From a virus, in the IMG/VR virus record IMGVR_UViG_3300045588_000108, positions 1-34,745 of that record: 34,745 nucleotides of DNA. The stretch is one strand, 5' to 3'. The notes below the pieces were generated by a model. That model had not been told where the DNA came from and did not search any database. It saw only the letters and a list, made by a program, of their open reading frames with translations. A program made the position numbers and the translations under genes. Below, piece by piece: positions 1-7,062 of this stretch (positions are counted from its first letter, which is position 1; every line of letters begins with the position of its first letter).

Positions 1-47
1 TGTGTTTTCAAAGTACAAAGATAAACCAATTTCAATAAATATGACAA
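1..47. other. Candidate right terminus of transposable phage
   Basis: The window opens with TGTG; transposable phages and Mu-type transposons end in 5'-TG. The last gene of the right-end operon and its terminator stop only about 220 bases inside this point, as expected at the mom end of a Mu-like genome. The motif GTGTTTT recurs at 2-8 and 78-84, as transposase end-binding sites might. Virion DNA of such phages carries random host flanks, so an assembly would naturally break exactly at the phage end. No CGAAA-type Mu repeat is recognisable and no target-site duplication can be seen, so this rests on position and the TG alone. Confidence 0.4.
16..47 (-). promoter_or_regulatory. Outward-facing consensus Bacteroidota promoter
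   Basis: On the minus strand TTG (47-45), a 21-base spacer and TATCTTTG (23-16) match the Bacteroidota housekeeping promoter TTG-N19-21-TAnnTTTG. Transcription would start within about ten bases of position 1 and leave the window. If position 1 is the phage end, it would read into flanking host DNA. Confidence 0.5.
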
Positions 48-217
48 GATGTCAGATAAAGAATTAACACTATTTTGTGTTTTGCTTTTGAAACTATTTC
101 CCACAACTTAATTTTGTATCTCTTATAATCGAAAAAATGAAACATACATAAATCCAAAATGAATTATGCACTTTCGTGGCAAATATAAAATATTTAATCA
201 GTATTTAAACATCATTT
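48..217. other. Noncoding right-end region
   Basis: This AT-rich stretch has no credible reading frame. It holds the repeat GTGTTTT near 78 and a minus-strand TATATTTG (187-180) without a well-spaced TTG. It may contain subterminal transposase-binding sites, but I cannot identify them reliably. Confidence 0.35.
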
Positions 218-218
218 A

Positions 219-240
219 AAAAGCCCTTAATAGGGCTTTT
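219..240 (-). terminator. Intrinsic terminator after right-end operon
   Basis: A perfect 9-bp stem (219-227 with 232-240) with loop TAAT has GC in its core and is followed on the minus strand by a run of five T. It begins two bases beyond the stop of the formyltransferase-like gene, ending the right-end operon before the phage terminus. Confidence 0.88.
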
Positions 241-241
241 A

Positions 242-910
242 TTATGTACTCTTGCTACCATTACGCTCAAGCATCAACAAATCAGGTTTAAATATATCCT
301 TGCCGTCCGTGTTAGGCTCAAACGTGCTGTATTCCTTTTGCTGTGGGTTCTTGATGATGATACCCGCGTGTATGTCACGAATAGCCTTTTCTAGCAACCG
401 TAAGCCCATTGGTTGTAATTCGTGTTCCCACAATAACTTTGCTGCCTTACGTGGCTCCATTCCGTACATTTTCGGGTCAATGAAACATATATCCTGGTAC
501 GCTATGTCGCCACGATCAATCCCGGAGTTAAGCCAGAACACCGTGCCGCCGGTTATGGCGTCACGCATACGAACCGCCCACTCAATGGAAGAGCGGCCAC
601 GATGCCGGGGCAACAAACTTGGATGATAGCCTATCCAACCAATATTAGCCTTATAACGCGTCTTTGTGCCAATATAATCAAACGAATGCGCAGTTATACC
701 CAAATCAATATTATCGGGCAACGTGTCCTCCTTTAATGTGCCACCCGGCACAACTGGAATATCAAACAGCTGTGCCATTTTCATCATGTGCCTATCGCCA
801 AGCGGAGTGCAAACGCCCACAATTTCAACAAACTCCAAACTATTGCATAGCCGGAACACCTCTTGGCCAAAATACTTTGTGCCACTTATAAAAACTCTTA
901 ATTTTTTCAT
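242..910 (-). CDS. Formyltransferase-fold protein
   Basis: This 222-aa protein has the fold of methionyl-tRNA/GAR formyltransferases, enzymes that move a formyl group from a folate cofactor to an amine. The core motif is HPSLLPRHRG at residues 96-105, with the following SGIDRGDIAYQ (129-139). By comparison with E. coli Fmt the catalytic His (H96) and Asp (D132) are present, but the usual catalytic Asn two residues before the His is Gly (G94). The protein lacks the C-terminal tRNA-binding domain of Fmt, so initiator tRNA is an unlikely substrate. Its start overlaps the end of the GNAT reading frame by four bases, implying translational coupling. A role in making or modifying a base or nucleotide together with the ABC/GNAT protein is inferred from context only. 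Confidence 0.8.
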   Translation of the reverse strand: MKKLRVFISGTKYFGQEVFRLCNSLEFVEIVGVCTPLGDRHMMKMAQLFDIPVVPGGTLKEDTLPDNIDLGITAHSFDYIGTKTRYKANIGWIGYHPSLLPRHRGRSSIEWAVRMRDAITGGTVFWLNSGIDRGDIAYQDICFIDPKMYGMEPRKAAKLLWEHELQPMGLRLLEKAIRDIHAGIIIKNPQQKEYSTFEPNTDGKDIFKPDLLMLERNGSKST

Positions 911-1359
911 TTTCCTAAATATTTAAAACTTTGTACGGCTCGAAAGTGGCCACCATAGCCACAACCGGTTATAGATCCTTTTTTGCCTGTTTTCGTGATA
1001 CTGGCGTTACTCCTTGACTTATTCGCACCGTAAAGAATAGCATTAGTTTGCTTCCAAACGTCAGCATTTCGCAAATAACCGCATAACTGTGGGTGCGAAG
1101 TATGAAAGAATGTATGATACTTTCTTTGACAGCGGCCGTTACCTTCGAGGTGATATTGCATAACCTCATTTAAAAATGCAGTTCCAACACCGGCACCTTG
1201 CCACTCCGGCATAACAACCAAGCGCGTGGCTCGATATGCATTAGCAGTAAACATTGGACAAACTGCAACGTGAGCCACAAGTTCACCATCTACAACGCCA
1301 ACAAAATACTCCGCTGCCGGTGGATGTGGCAAGTCTAAATAATAATACTCTTTAAACAA
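907..1359 (-). CDS. GNAT acetyltransferase half of split ABC-GNAT protein
   Basis: This is a GNAT-family acyltransferase domain. RLVVMPEWQGAGVGTAF (residues 46-62) carries the Q-x-x-G-x-G acyl-CoA pyrophosphate loop, and the C-terminus (GGHFRAVQSF) resembles proteins of COG2401, ABC ATPases fused to an acetyltransferase. The only start is TTG at 1359. The frame is open without a start back to a TGA at 1453-1455 and encodes matching family sequence (YWKLFKEYYYL) upstream of the TTG. It is therefore almost certainly the C-terminal half of the protein begun at 2030, joined by a -1 shift at the A10 tract 1425-1434; the fusion would be 374 aa. Phage Mu Mom, a DNA adenine-modifying enzyme, has been described as GNAT-like, so DNA-base modification is possible but unproven. 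Confidence 0.82.
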   Translation of the reverse strand: MFKEYYYLDLPHPPAAEYFVGVVDGELVAHVAVCPMFTANAYRATRLVVMPEWQGAGVGTAFLNEVMQYHLEGNGRCQRKYHTFFHTSHPQLCGYLRNADVWKQTNAILYGANKSRSNASITKTGKKGSITGCGYGGHFRAVQSFKYLGK

Positions 1360-2030
1360 CTTCCAGTAAGTTCCGTTGACCTTCCAAACTTCAAGTTTGA
1401 TGTCTGGCCGTTTCCCGATTTCAATTTTTTTTTTAATACTTTGGTATTTACATCATATACCCAGTCCGGTTGCAACCACTCAATAATATCATAGTGGCAC
1501 GATAACAAAACCACTTTCTTTCCTTTATTCCTTCGCCAGTTCTTAGCGAAAGCCAACGCCCCAATTTTCGCAATCTGCCTATCCACTACGCTTGTGAATT
1601 CATCAACAACAGCCTCGTTTGGCGCTTCGGTAACTAACCGCGCCAATCCCGCTCTAAATTGTTGGCCGTTCGACAATGCGTTAAATGGCCGCAACCAACT
1701 AGGCACGTCACCAAGACCCACGGCGGCCAATGCTCCGGTGGCCGTGTTGAAATCGCCATCCGGTAAAATGCAGTCAATAATAGGCTTGGAGCAATCCCAA
1801 CCCGAATACAAATCGTGAATTTTATTCTCTCCAAAAAACTGTTTTCCTATCGAGGTCTTACCGGAACCGGACGCACCAACAATCAAACCAATGCCCCAAT
1901 CCAAATCATCAATATCAATATTGGCCTCAGTCTTGAAGCTTGAGCCGTCCTCGGCATTAAACAATGATTTTACTCTTTGCGCACGATAACTTTCAAAGTT
2001 TCGTGTGCTGTTTTCTACTACTATTTTCAC
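1335..2030 (-). CDS. ABC-type ATPase half of split ABC-GNAT protein
   Basis: This is a soluble ABC ATPase with Walker A GASGSGKTS (52-60), signature LSNGQ (119-123), Walker B AVVDEF with catalytic Glu144, D-loop SVVD and switch His179. There are no membrane segments, so it is not a transporter. The start is GTG at 2030, overlapping the stop of the 42-aa gene as GTGA. After residue 202 the reading frame runs through A10 into about 29 residues that look like out-of-frame noise. The -1 frame continues instead as a GNAT domain, reconstituting a COG2401-type ABC-acetyltransferase. ATP hydrolysis probably gates or powers loading of the DNA or nucleotide substrate for the acyltransferase (inference). 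Confidence 0.85.
   Translation of the reverse strand: MKIVVENSTRNFESYRAQRVKSLFNAEDGSSFKTEANIDIDDLDWGIGLIVGASGSGKTSIGKQFFGENKIHDLYSGWDCSKPIIDCILPDGDFNTATGALAAVGLGDVPSWLRPFNALSNGQQFRAGLARLVTEAPNEAVVDEFTSVVDRQIAKIGALAFAKNWRRNKGKKVVLLSCHYDIIEWLQPDWVYDVNTKVLKKKLKSGNGQTSNLKFGRSTELTGSCLKSIII
1425..1434 (-). other. A10 slippery tract joining ABC and GNAT frames
   Basis: On the coding strand the ATPase frame reads ttA AAA AAA AAA ttg, an in-phase A-AAA-AAA slippery heptamer. A -1 shift (or one extra A) gives ...KKK-IEIGKRPDIKLEVW and then the GNAT domain. The shift must lie between 1452 and 1335, where both frames are open, and this is the only obvious slippery site there. Ribosomal frameshifting, transcript slippage, a true mutation and an under-called homopolymer would look the same here. 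Confidence 0.65.
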
Positions 2031-2155
2031 GTTGTTACTACTTTTAGTTTCATTCCTTTTTTTTGGAGCTCCTCAAAGACTTTCTTTTGTTCCTCCTCGT
2101 TTTCACAAATAACAATAACCCCGTACTGCTGTTTGTATAAAAATTCTTTTGCCAT
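2027..2155 (-). CDS. 42-aa protein at head of modification operon
   Basis: This gene encodes MAKEFLYKQQYGVIVICENE and then a charged helical segment ending KLKVVTT. It starts at ATG 2155 and its TGA overlaps the GTG start of the ABC ATPase, so the two are translationally coupled. The alternation of a short beta strand (YGVIVIC) with an acidic/basic helix (EEEQKKVFEELQKKG) predicts a small alpha/beta protein. I do not recognise the family; a partner or regulator of the ABC-GNAT protein is plausible from the tight coupling. Confidence 0.7.
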   Translation of the reverse strand: MAKEFLYKQQYGVIVICENEEEQKKVFEELQKKGMKLKVVTT

Positions 2156-2178
2156 ATTTATAAATTAAGTTACATTTG
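2149..2178 (+). promoter_or_regulatory. Consensus promoter for a small RNA
   Basis: TTG (2149-2151), a 19-base spacer and TACATTTG (2171-2178) exactly match the Bacteroidota promoter pattern on the plus strand. The predicted start (about 2182-2185) coincides with the base of the long hairpin at 2181-2276. The promoter overlaps the ATG of the 42-aa gene on the other strand. Confidence 0.68.
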
Positions 2179-2181
2179 TCG

Positions 2182-2284
2182 TCTCACCCCAATACACAGC
2201 AAAGCCCAAGAACTAGAGAAGACATAGATATGTCCTCCGTAGCTCTTGGGCTCGTTGTTTAAAATTGGGGTGAGACTCTTTTTT
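2182..2284 (+). ncRNA. Rod-shaped small RNA with own promoter and terminator
   Basis: Three nested stems form one long rod: a perfect 13-bp stem (2181-2193 with 2264-2276), an 11-bp stem with one A-C mismatch (2204-2214 with 2241-2251), and a 9-bp apical stem with one mismatch (2218-2226 with 2229-2237). Interior loops lie between them. Directly after the basal stem comes T6 (2279-2284), a terminator tail. A consensus plus-strand promoter starts transcription at the base of the rod. No plus-strand gene lies nearby, so the product would be a free RNA of about 100 nt, complementary to the leader of the minus-strand modification operon. The minus strand has no T-run after the stem, so a minus-strand terminator is less likely. 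Confidence 0.6.
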
Positions 2285-2289
2285 AAAGC

Positions 2290-2318
2290 GGAGGACTATT
2301 TTTTACTTCCCGTCCTCC
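2290..2318. repeat. GGAGGAC/GTCCTCC hairpin beside the small RNA
   Basis: GGAGGAC at 2290-2296 pairs with GTCCTCC at 2312-2318. The same GTCCTCC occurs in the apical stem of the neighbouring rod (2232-2238), so the pairing could switch between partners in a transcript spanning both. It lies just beyond the stop of the gene at 2325 on the minus strand. Confidence 0.45.
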
Positions 2319-2324
2319 TGAGAA

Positions 2325-2696
2325 CTACGCTAAACTATCAATGCTTTTCAAACAATGATTTGGATCTATTTTATCCAGGATAAAAGCAACCGCTTTGCCT
2401 GTTCGTGTTAGCGTGCCATCACGCTGATTTTTACCCAATACGCTTGAAATAGTTTCTTTCCTATTCCCGAATTCAACACCTCCTTTCTGCTTTAAAATCA
2501 GGTTAAACAAATCTTTACACACCACGTTACCGGATGCGTCTATACTGGTGGCAATGCTCAAAAATTGCTGATCTAATCGCTTAAAAGAAAAGCTCCAACG
2601 GCGTTTGTATAAGTTGACAAAAAACGTCAAAAGCAACCCCAACGGGAAAAGAATAGCCGAAAGAATCAAGGCTACAATTGCTAAGGCCGTACCCAT
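2325..2696 (-). CDS. Small membrane-anchored protein
   Basis: This 123-aa protein has one strong N-terminal hydrophobic segment (residues 4-27, ALAIVALILSAILFPLGLLL), followed by basic residues (YKRRWSF) that favour an N-out, C-in topology. The soluble tail has no motif I recognise. It is the last gene of the minus-strand late operon; its ATG overlaps the stop of the upstream gene by one base (TAATG). Its place after the tail fibres, with a membrane segment, would fit a lysis- or adsorption-related role, but nothing proves this. Confidence 0.7.
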   Translation of the reverse strand: MGTALAIVALILSAILFPLGLLLTFFVNLYKRRWSFSFKRLDQQFLSIATSIDASGNVVCKDLFNLILKQKGGVEFGNRKETISSVLGKNQRDGTLTRTGKAVAFILDKIDPNHCLKSIDSLA

Positions 2697-3208
2697 TACA
2701 CCATTGTAAATTGAGCACCAACCGCTTCGCCATTCATAACAAGATTGTTCATCAAGAAACCAATGGCCAATGGTGCGCTAGGGGTTATTTCAGGACTTTC
2801 AAGCGTGCCACCCTCGAAGTACTGCATTACCTTTTCATAGGTTGGCCAACCGAAATCTACCATTTCGTAGTCTTGCGGCATCACGCCATTGTTAGCCATT
2901 AAGTAAGCAAACAAAGTCACGGTAATTCGTTCCTCTGAATCTTCTATTTGAGCATCATAATCAGGATTAGGAATAGACATTGTGGTGGTTCTATTCGAGC
3001 TTATCACGTCATTTTCCATCCCCAAAAAACCCATTTCTTTGGTGTCCAAAACAACCTTCTGACCGTTTTTGATACAGGACATTTCAAAGCCAATGGCGAT
3101 GTAGTTGTCGTGGCGTTTGTGGGTTAAGCAAACGTCTTCGATGGTTACATTTTCGAACGTGCCTTGGTTCAACAAAGGCGATACGTATGTTTGTGCTTCT
3201 AGTTTCAT
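2696..3208 (-). CDS. Unknown late-operon protein after tail fibre
   Basis: This 170-aa soluble protein of predicted mixed beta composition has no signal peptide or membrane segment and no motif I recognise. It follows the fibre gene with one base between stop and start and overlaps the next gene by one base. Position suggests a fibre-associated structural or chaperone protein. The acidic, beta-rich sequence (for example TVTLFAYLMANNGVMP) would suit a virion component. Confidence 0.65.
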   Translation of the reverse strand: MKLEAQTYVSPLLNQGTFENVTIEDVCLTHKRHDNYIAIGFEMSCIKNGQKVVLDTKEMGFLGMENDVISSNRTTTMSIPNPDYDAQIEDSEERITVTLFAYLMANNGVMPQDYEMVDFGWPTYEKVMQYFEGGTLESPEITPSAPLAIGFLMNNLVMNGEAVGAQFTMV

Positions 3209-3209
3209 A

Positions 3210-5816
3210 TTAATATGCGTTAGATGTTTTATTAGTTATAGTCATTGTAGTGCTTGGATTTGATTGCATCAATCCATTTGTTTTTAAAGTTCCATAAACT
3301 TCAAATAATGGGTAATTCGATCCAGCTTGGAGGTAAACTAATTCGAAATTATTTGTAATGTGCTTTATTTGATTCGCACCATAAAAAGTAAAAATAGCGG
3401 GCATACCAGTAAAATCTAGAGAAGAACCACCGTGTTTTAATGCAAAATACACACCGGCCGTAGATATAACTACAGTTGAGTCTATTAATATAAATCTTGT
3501 CCCTGTTAGATATCTAAAGACACCACCATCTGAACCATTATAAAATAATAATAAATTATTAAACGTAACGCCTCCTATTAAGGAGTCGGGCGAAAATAAC
3601 CAACCAGTGTTTGAATTGATTGTCAAATTTCCAGTAAAATTACCCCCATTACCTCCAAATCTAACTAACCCCGTAACTACCGTATTTTTAAAAGTAACGT
3701 AACCGAATTGACCGGGTGTTATAAAAAAGCTTTGAATAGCCGAAGAAACAGTTACTATAGCTCCTAAAGTAAGATTGACTATAACTTGGTTGTATGGTAA
3801 TAGAGTAAATGAGGATGTGCTAATTATTGAATTTACCGTCATATTTATAACAGTGTCAGAATTAGCACTTAACGTGTATGATATAAAAGAAGAAGGCGTT
3901 GTTGAAGTTATCTTCGCAATATAAATTTCAGCTTTTTCAATAGGTGAATTTATGGTTAACCATAACCAATAGATAAAAGTACCTGAAATATTTAAAGTGT
4001 CTTTAACTATTAAATTCAAACCAGCGCATCTATTTACATAAAAATTGTTTCCAACTGTCAAAAAAGAACAATTGATTTCCAATTTCCCAAATTGCATATA
4101 AAACCAAACTGTATCAGCCGCACCACTTCCCGGTGCTGTAAATAGAATAGTTCCATTTGGTATGTTGAATTTTAAAAAACTATTGGCTGTGATTGCACCT
4201 ACAGTAGTATTGCCAGCCAATGTCAATGTAGATGTAGTATCACTATAAAATTCAATACTTTTATTTGATGGAATAGTTCCATTTAAGGCATACGTTCCAG
4301 AATCTTGCAACCAAATTCTAACGTTGTCATTGGCTCCAATTAAAGCCAAAACATAATCCAAAGTCGCAAATGGCTTGGAACTGTCTTGGTAAAGACCCGT
4401 TGTATTGTTTCCGGTAGTAGAATTGACAAAATAAGTTTTGTAAGCTAATGCCGAAACGACAGAAGCAGTTGAAACACCGCCCTCAACACCCCACGTATTT
4501 ATTCCACGTTTGGTATATTTTCTAACTTCATTTTGCGCAGCACTTAAACCAACCGAGGTTTGAAAAACTACGCCAGCACCTCCACTTATACTTAAAACTC
4601 CGGTATTAGTTCCAACTGTATAAAATATAGTTCCTATTGGAAAAGGTACGGTAGCATTGTTAGGTATTATCACGTTCATTGGCAATGTGCCATCATAAAC
4701 TAATTGTTTAAGAATGTCGCCATCTTCAACAGTCGCGCCCATTATCACGTTGTAAGTGATTCCCGTGATGGGTTTTATTCCTAGAAAATAATTGGCTTTT
4801 GCGTGTAGCAAGGTATCCACGGTTTCTTTTAAGTAAACAACCGGATCAGCTGTGGGAACATCGATTTTAACAATTCCTCGAACCGTATCCGTTGCCATAG
4901 GAACTACAAGCCCATCAATCAAACCCTTCAAAGTTTTACCCATTTCGGCCGTCAAGGCTTTCGTGGTTCCTCCGGTGGTTAAATCGTTTACCAAGATGGT
5001 ACTCAATGAAAGTTGCACCGTTTCAATGGCATCTACCAACTCTTGAACGTTGTCCAGGTTAACGTTATCAGAAGCCAAAAGAATATTGATGTTATCAATT
5101 TGAGTCTTTAAAACTTTCCCTTGCTCAGCTGATAAAAAATCATATATACCTCCGGTTACCAAATCATTAATGACATTCAAAATAACATCGCCTCTCATCC
5201 CTTGAACCGAAGTCACAGGAGCTTTTGGCTTTGGTATCACTGGCGCATTTACCACGCCATCGCCAACGGTCAAAAATGTGGCTTCAAGCGTGTAGGCTGG
5301 TTTTGGTGGTGCAACCGGTGTAAAAGTACTTTCTACTCCGGAAATGCGCTCAAAAGTGCCATCCGTTTTAAAAACAATCAAATCAATGCGCGAATATCCG
5401 CTATTGGCCAAAGGTATGGCCGGCAACATTTCTTGGGCTGCAACATTAGTATATTCAATACCATTTATGATTCCTTCCCATCCTGCATCCATTGTCAAAA
5501 CTCGTGTGGCGGGGTTCAAGGAATAACCTGTTATCGTTTTCCAATTGTTTTCACTGTCCGTTTTTGCCTCCAAGGCTGCAATACGTGCTGTTGGTTCTGC
5601 AAACAGCTCAGCGTGCGCATTGGCATCTGTCAAGTGATTACCAAATGCATCGGCATCGGCTTTATCATTCAGAATGGTTTCAATGTCATCAATGGCCGTG
5701 ATAGGTATCTTTTCATCCTTATGCCAAATAGAATCTATCCAAGCCCAAAATTGCGCTTGTGTAGGTCTGTCGTCTTTTTCAAACCAGCTTTTTATAGTGT
5801 TTTTATCTGTTGCCAT
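3210..5816 (-). CDS. Large tail fibre / receptor-binding protein
   Basis: This 868-aa protein is the longest in the tail region. The N-terminal part (about 1-110) contains short helical and coiled segments, as in virion-attachment domains. Two copies of a fibre repeat of the type DLxTGGxxxxLxAExGKxLK, each ending in a helical QIDNI/LIDGL element, lie near residues 218-297. The C-terminal half (about 460-868) is Ser/Thr/Asn/Gly-rich beta sequence resembling a right-handed beta-helix, typical of receptor-binding or glycan-interacting fibres. DNA for this half is visibly more AT-rich than for the first half, suggesting exchange of the specificity domain. It overlaps the collar protein gene by one base. 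Confidence 0.85.
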   Translation of the reverse strand: MATDKNTIKSWFEKDDRPTQAQFWAWIDSIWHKDEKIPITAIDDIETILNDKADADAFGNHLTDANAHAELFAEPTARIAALEAKTDSENNWKTITGYSLNPATRVLTMDAGWEGIINGIEYTNVAAQEMLPAIPLANSGYSRIDLIVFKTDGTFERISGVESTFTPVAPPKPAYTLEATFLTVGDGVVNAPVIPKPKAPVTSVQGMRGDVILNVINDLVTGGIYDFLSAEQGKVLKTQIDNINILLASDNVNLDNVQELVDAIETVQLSLSTILVNDLTTGGTTKALTAEMGKTLKGLIDGLVVPMATDTVRGIVKIDVPTADPVVYLKETVDTLLHAKANYFLGIKPITGITYNVIMGATVEDGDILKQLVYDGTLPMNVIIPNNATVPFPIGTIFYTVGTNTGVLSISGGAGVVFQTSVGLSAAQNEVRKYTKRGINTWGVEGGVSTASVVSALAYKTYFVNSTTGNNTTGLYQDSSKPFATLDYVLALIGANDNVRIWLQDSGTYALNGTIPSNKSIEFYSDTTSTLTLAGNTTVGAITANSFLKFNIPNGTILFTAPGSGAADTVWFYMQFGKLEINCSFLTVGNNFYVNRCAGLNLIVKDTLNISGTFIYWLWLTINSPIEKAEIYIAKITSTTPSSFISYTLSANSDTVINMTVNSIISTSSFTLLPYNQVIVNLTLGAIVTVSSAIQSFFITPGQFGYVTFKNTVVTGLVRFGGNGGNFTGNLTINSNTGWLFSPDSLIGGVTFNNLLLFYNGSDGGVFRYLTGTRFILIDSTVVISTAGVYFALKHGGSSLDFTGMPAIFTFYGANQIKHITNNFELVYLQAGSNYPLFEVYGTLKTNGLMQSNPSTTMTITNKTSNAY

Positions 5817-6601
5817 TATCCTTTATATTTTATAAAATGAACTACTCTAAATGGATTCATAATAGAAAAGGCGGTTCCGCTACCTTGTTTATCCGTAATG
5901 TGTACTCTTGTGCCTGCAAATGATGCAGGATGGTTTTCATCACCTCCGCTACCTCCGCCTGTATTTCTTCTTGAATTTCCAATAGCGTGGTCGTGTTCTG
6001 GCATTTCGGCAACTGATAAGGTTTTGCTTTTTGCTCCTCCACTTTTTCCAACCACGTCAAAATCTGCATCGGCACTAAAACCAATCGGAAATCTTCCGGA
6101 CAATTCTGTATATTCTTCCCAACCAACTGGAATTAAATTAGCAGCTTGACCCCAAATTGCAATCAGGCCAATAGGAATATTTCCCACTAGCGGGCGTGCT
6201 TCCAAATCCACAATTCTCTGAATCAAGCCGCTTATTTCTTTTGTCTCAATTGGCCGCTTAAAATCTGTCCAGTTAATGGCACCTACACCAGTTCCAAAAG
6301 TCACGTAGCGGGTTTTAATAACTGGATTGGCATTTCCGTTTTGGAAAGTCAAATTTTCCACGTCTTCTTTTATGATTACTTTGGTTTGAGCCAAACCGCC
6401 TTTAAAGTCAAATACTTCTCCGTTAATAAAAACAAAGCCATCGCCAACTGTTGAGCCAATAGTGACACATCCCGCAATAATGGTAAAGTTTCCGGCCAAG
6501 CCACCAAGCGAGTTGAAAACGGCGTGCGCCTTCTGGATTTCGTCCAAAATTCTGGTGGTCATCGGGAAGCCACCTACTTGATTTACCTCTAATTTATTCA
6601 T
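5816..6601 (-). CDS. Tail fibre protein with collar domain
   Basis: This 261-aa protein has the phage tail-collar signature near residues 140-172: IPIGLIAIWG, then PVGWEEYTELSGRFPIGF. A Gly/His-rich end follows (PEHDHAIG, GGGSGGDENHP), as in short tail fibre tips that bind metal or assist trimerisation. The C-terminus (MNPFRVVHFIKYK) is typical of the family. The gene overlaps its neighbours by four bases and one base, making a compact fibre cassette. Function: a distal baseplate or fibre component used in host recognition. Confidence 0.87.
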   Translation of the reverse strand: MNKLEVNQVGGFPMTTRILDEIQKAHAVFNSLGGLAGNFTIIAGCVTIGSTVGDGFVFINGEVFDFKGGLAQTKVIIKEDVENLTFQNGNANPVIKTRYVTFGTGVGAINWTDFKRPIETKEISGLIQRIVDLEARPLVGNIPIGLIAIWGQAANLIPVGWEEYTELSGRFPIGFSADADFDVVGKSGGAKSKTLSVAEMPEHDHAIGNSRRNTGGGSGGDENHPASFAGTRVHITDKQGSGTAFSIMNPFRVVHFIKYKG

Positions 6602-7062
6602 ATTGAAATTATTTGATATTGTTTACCGGCCAGATTGTAAAACTCAATCAAGGCCACTATTTCGTTTAATTTTGCATTCATTATATCCCTTGGTACCATC
6701 ACTAAATAATCAACCGTTGAACCGGCATAATTAAAATCTTGCTCTAGCCACATCGTACCCAAATACACGTCCAAATTTTCGGTCTGTGTGTAGATGTAAT
6801 CCTGTTGCAAGCTCAAAGTATCGTCAAATGTGATTCGCCTCAAAACGGGGTCAAATTTGTCATTTAAGGCACCCCGAAAATAACAGCGTTGGCAGTTGTA
6901 GGATAGCTTTTTTAAATTCTCGTCCCGCATTTTCGACCATCGATAGTGCAAGCTCGCAATTGGCGAAATCAAAGCTTTGAGATAACCAAACAGTACCGGC
7001 TTCCTTAAAAAAGTGGGAAGCAGTAAAAGAGTGAGTTTGTCAAAATCTACTTTATACCACAT
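6598..7062 (-). CDS. Baseplate/tail protein at Mu gp48 position
   Basis: This 154-aa protein is encoded immediately after the baseplate J-like gene and before the fibres, the position of Mu gp48 (tail protein I class). It has an N-terminal hydrophobic/basic stretch (LTLLLLPTFLRKPVLFGYL) and a Cys pair (CQRC), and ends in an alpha/beta region. I see no decisive motif, so the assignment is by synteny. It overlaps the upstream gene by 11 bases and the collar gene by four. Confidence 0.6.
   Translation of the reverse strand: MWYKVDFDKLTLLLLPTFLRKPVLFGYLKALISPIASLHYRWSKMRDENLKKLSYNCQRCYFRGALNDKFDPVLRRITFDDTLSLQQDYIYTQTENLDVYLGTMWLEQDFNYAGSTVDYLVMVPRDIMNAKLNEIVALIEFYNLAGKQYQIISI

Noticed and set aside
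180-187. Minus-strand TATATTTG as a promoter
   Set aside because: No TTG occurs at 19-21 bases upstream and it would transcribe only noncoding DNA, so it is only mentioned.
2181-2276. Terminator of the minus-strand late operon
   Set aside because: The T-run follows the stem only on the plus strand; on the minus strand no T-run follows. A plus-strand RNA fits better.
5202-5840. Long plus-strand open frame opposite the fibre gene
   Set aside because: It is the reverse of real coding sequence, is rich in Cys/Trp/His with no family pattern and has no promoter or neighbouring plus-strand genes.
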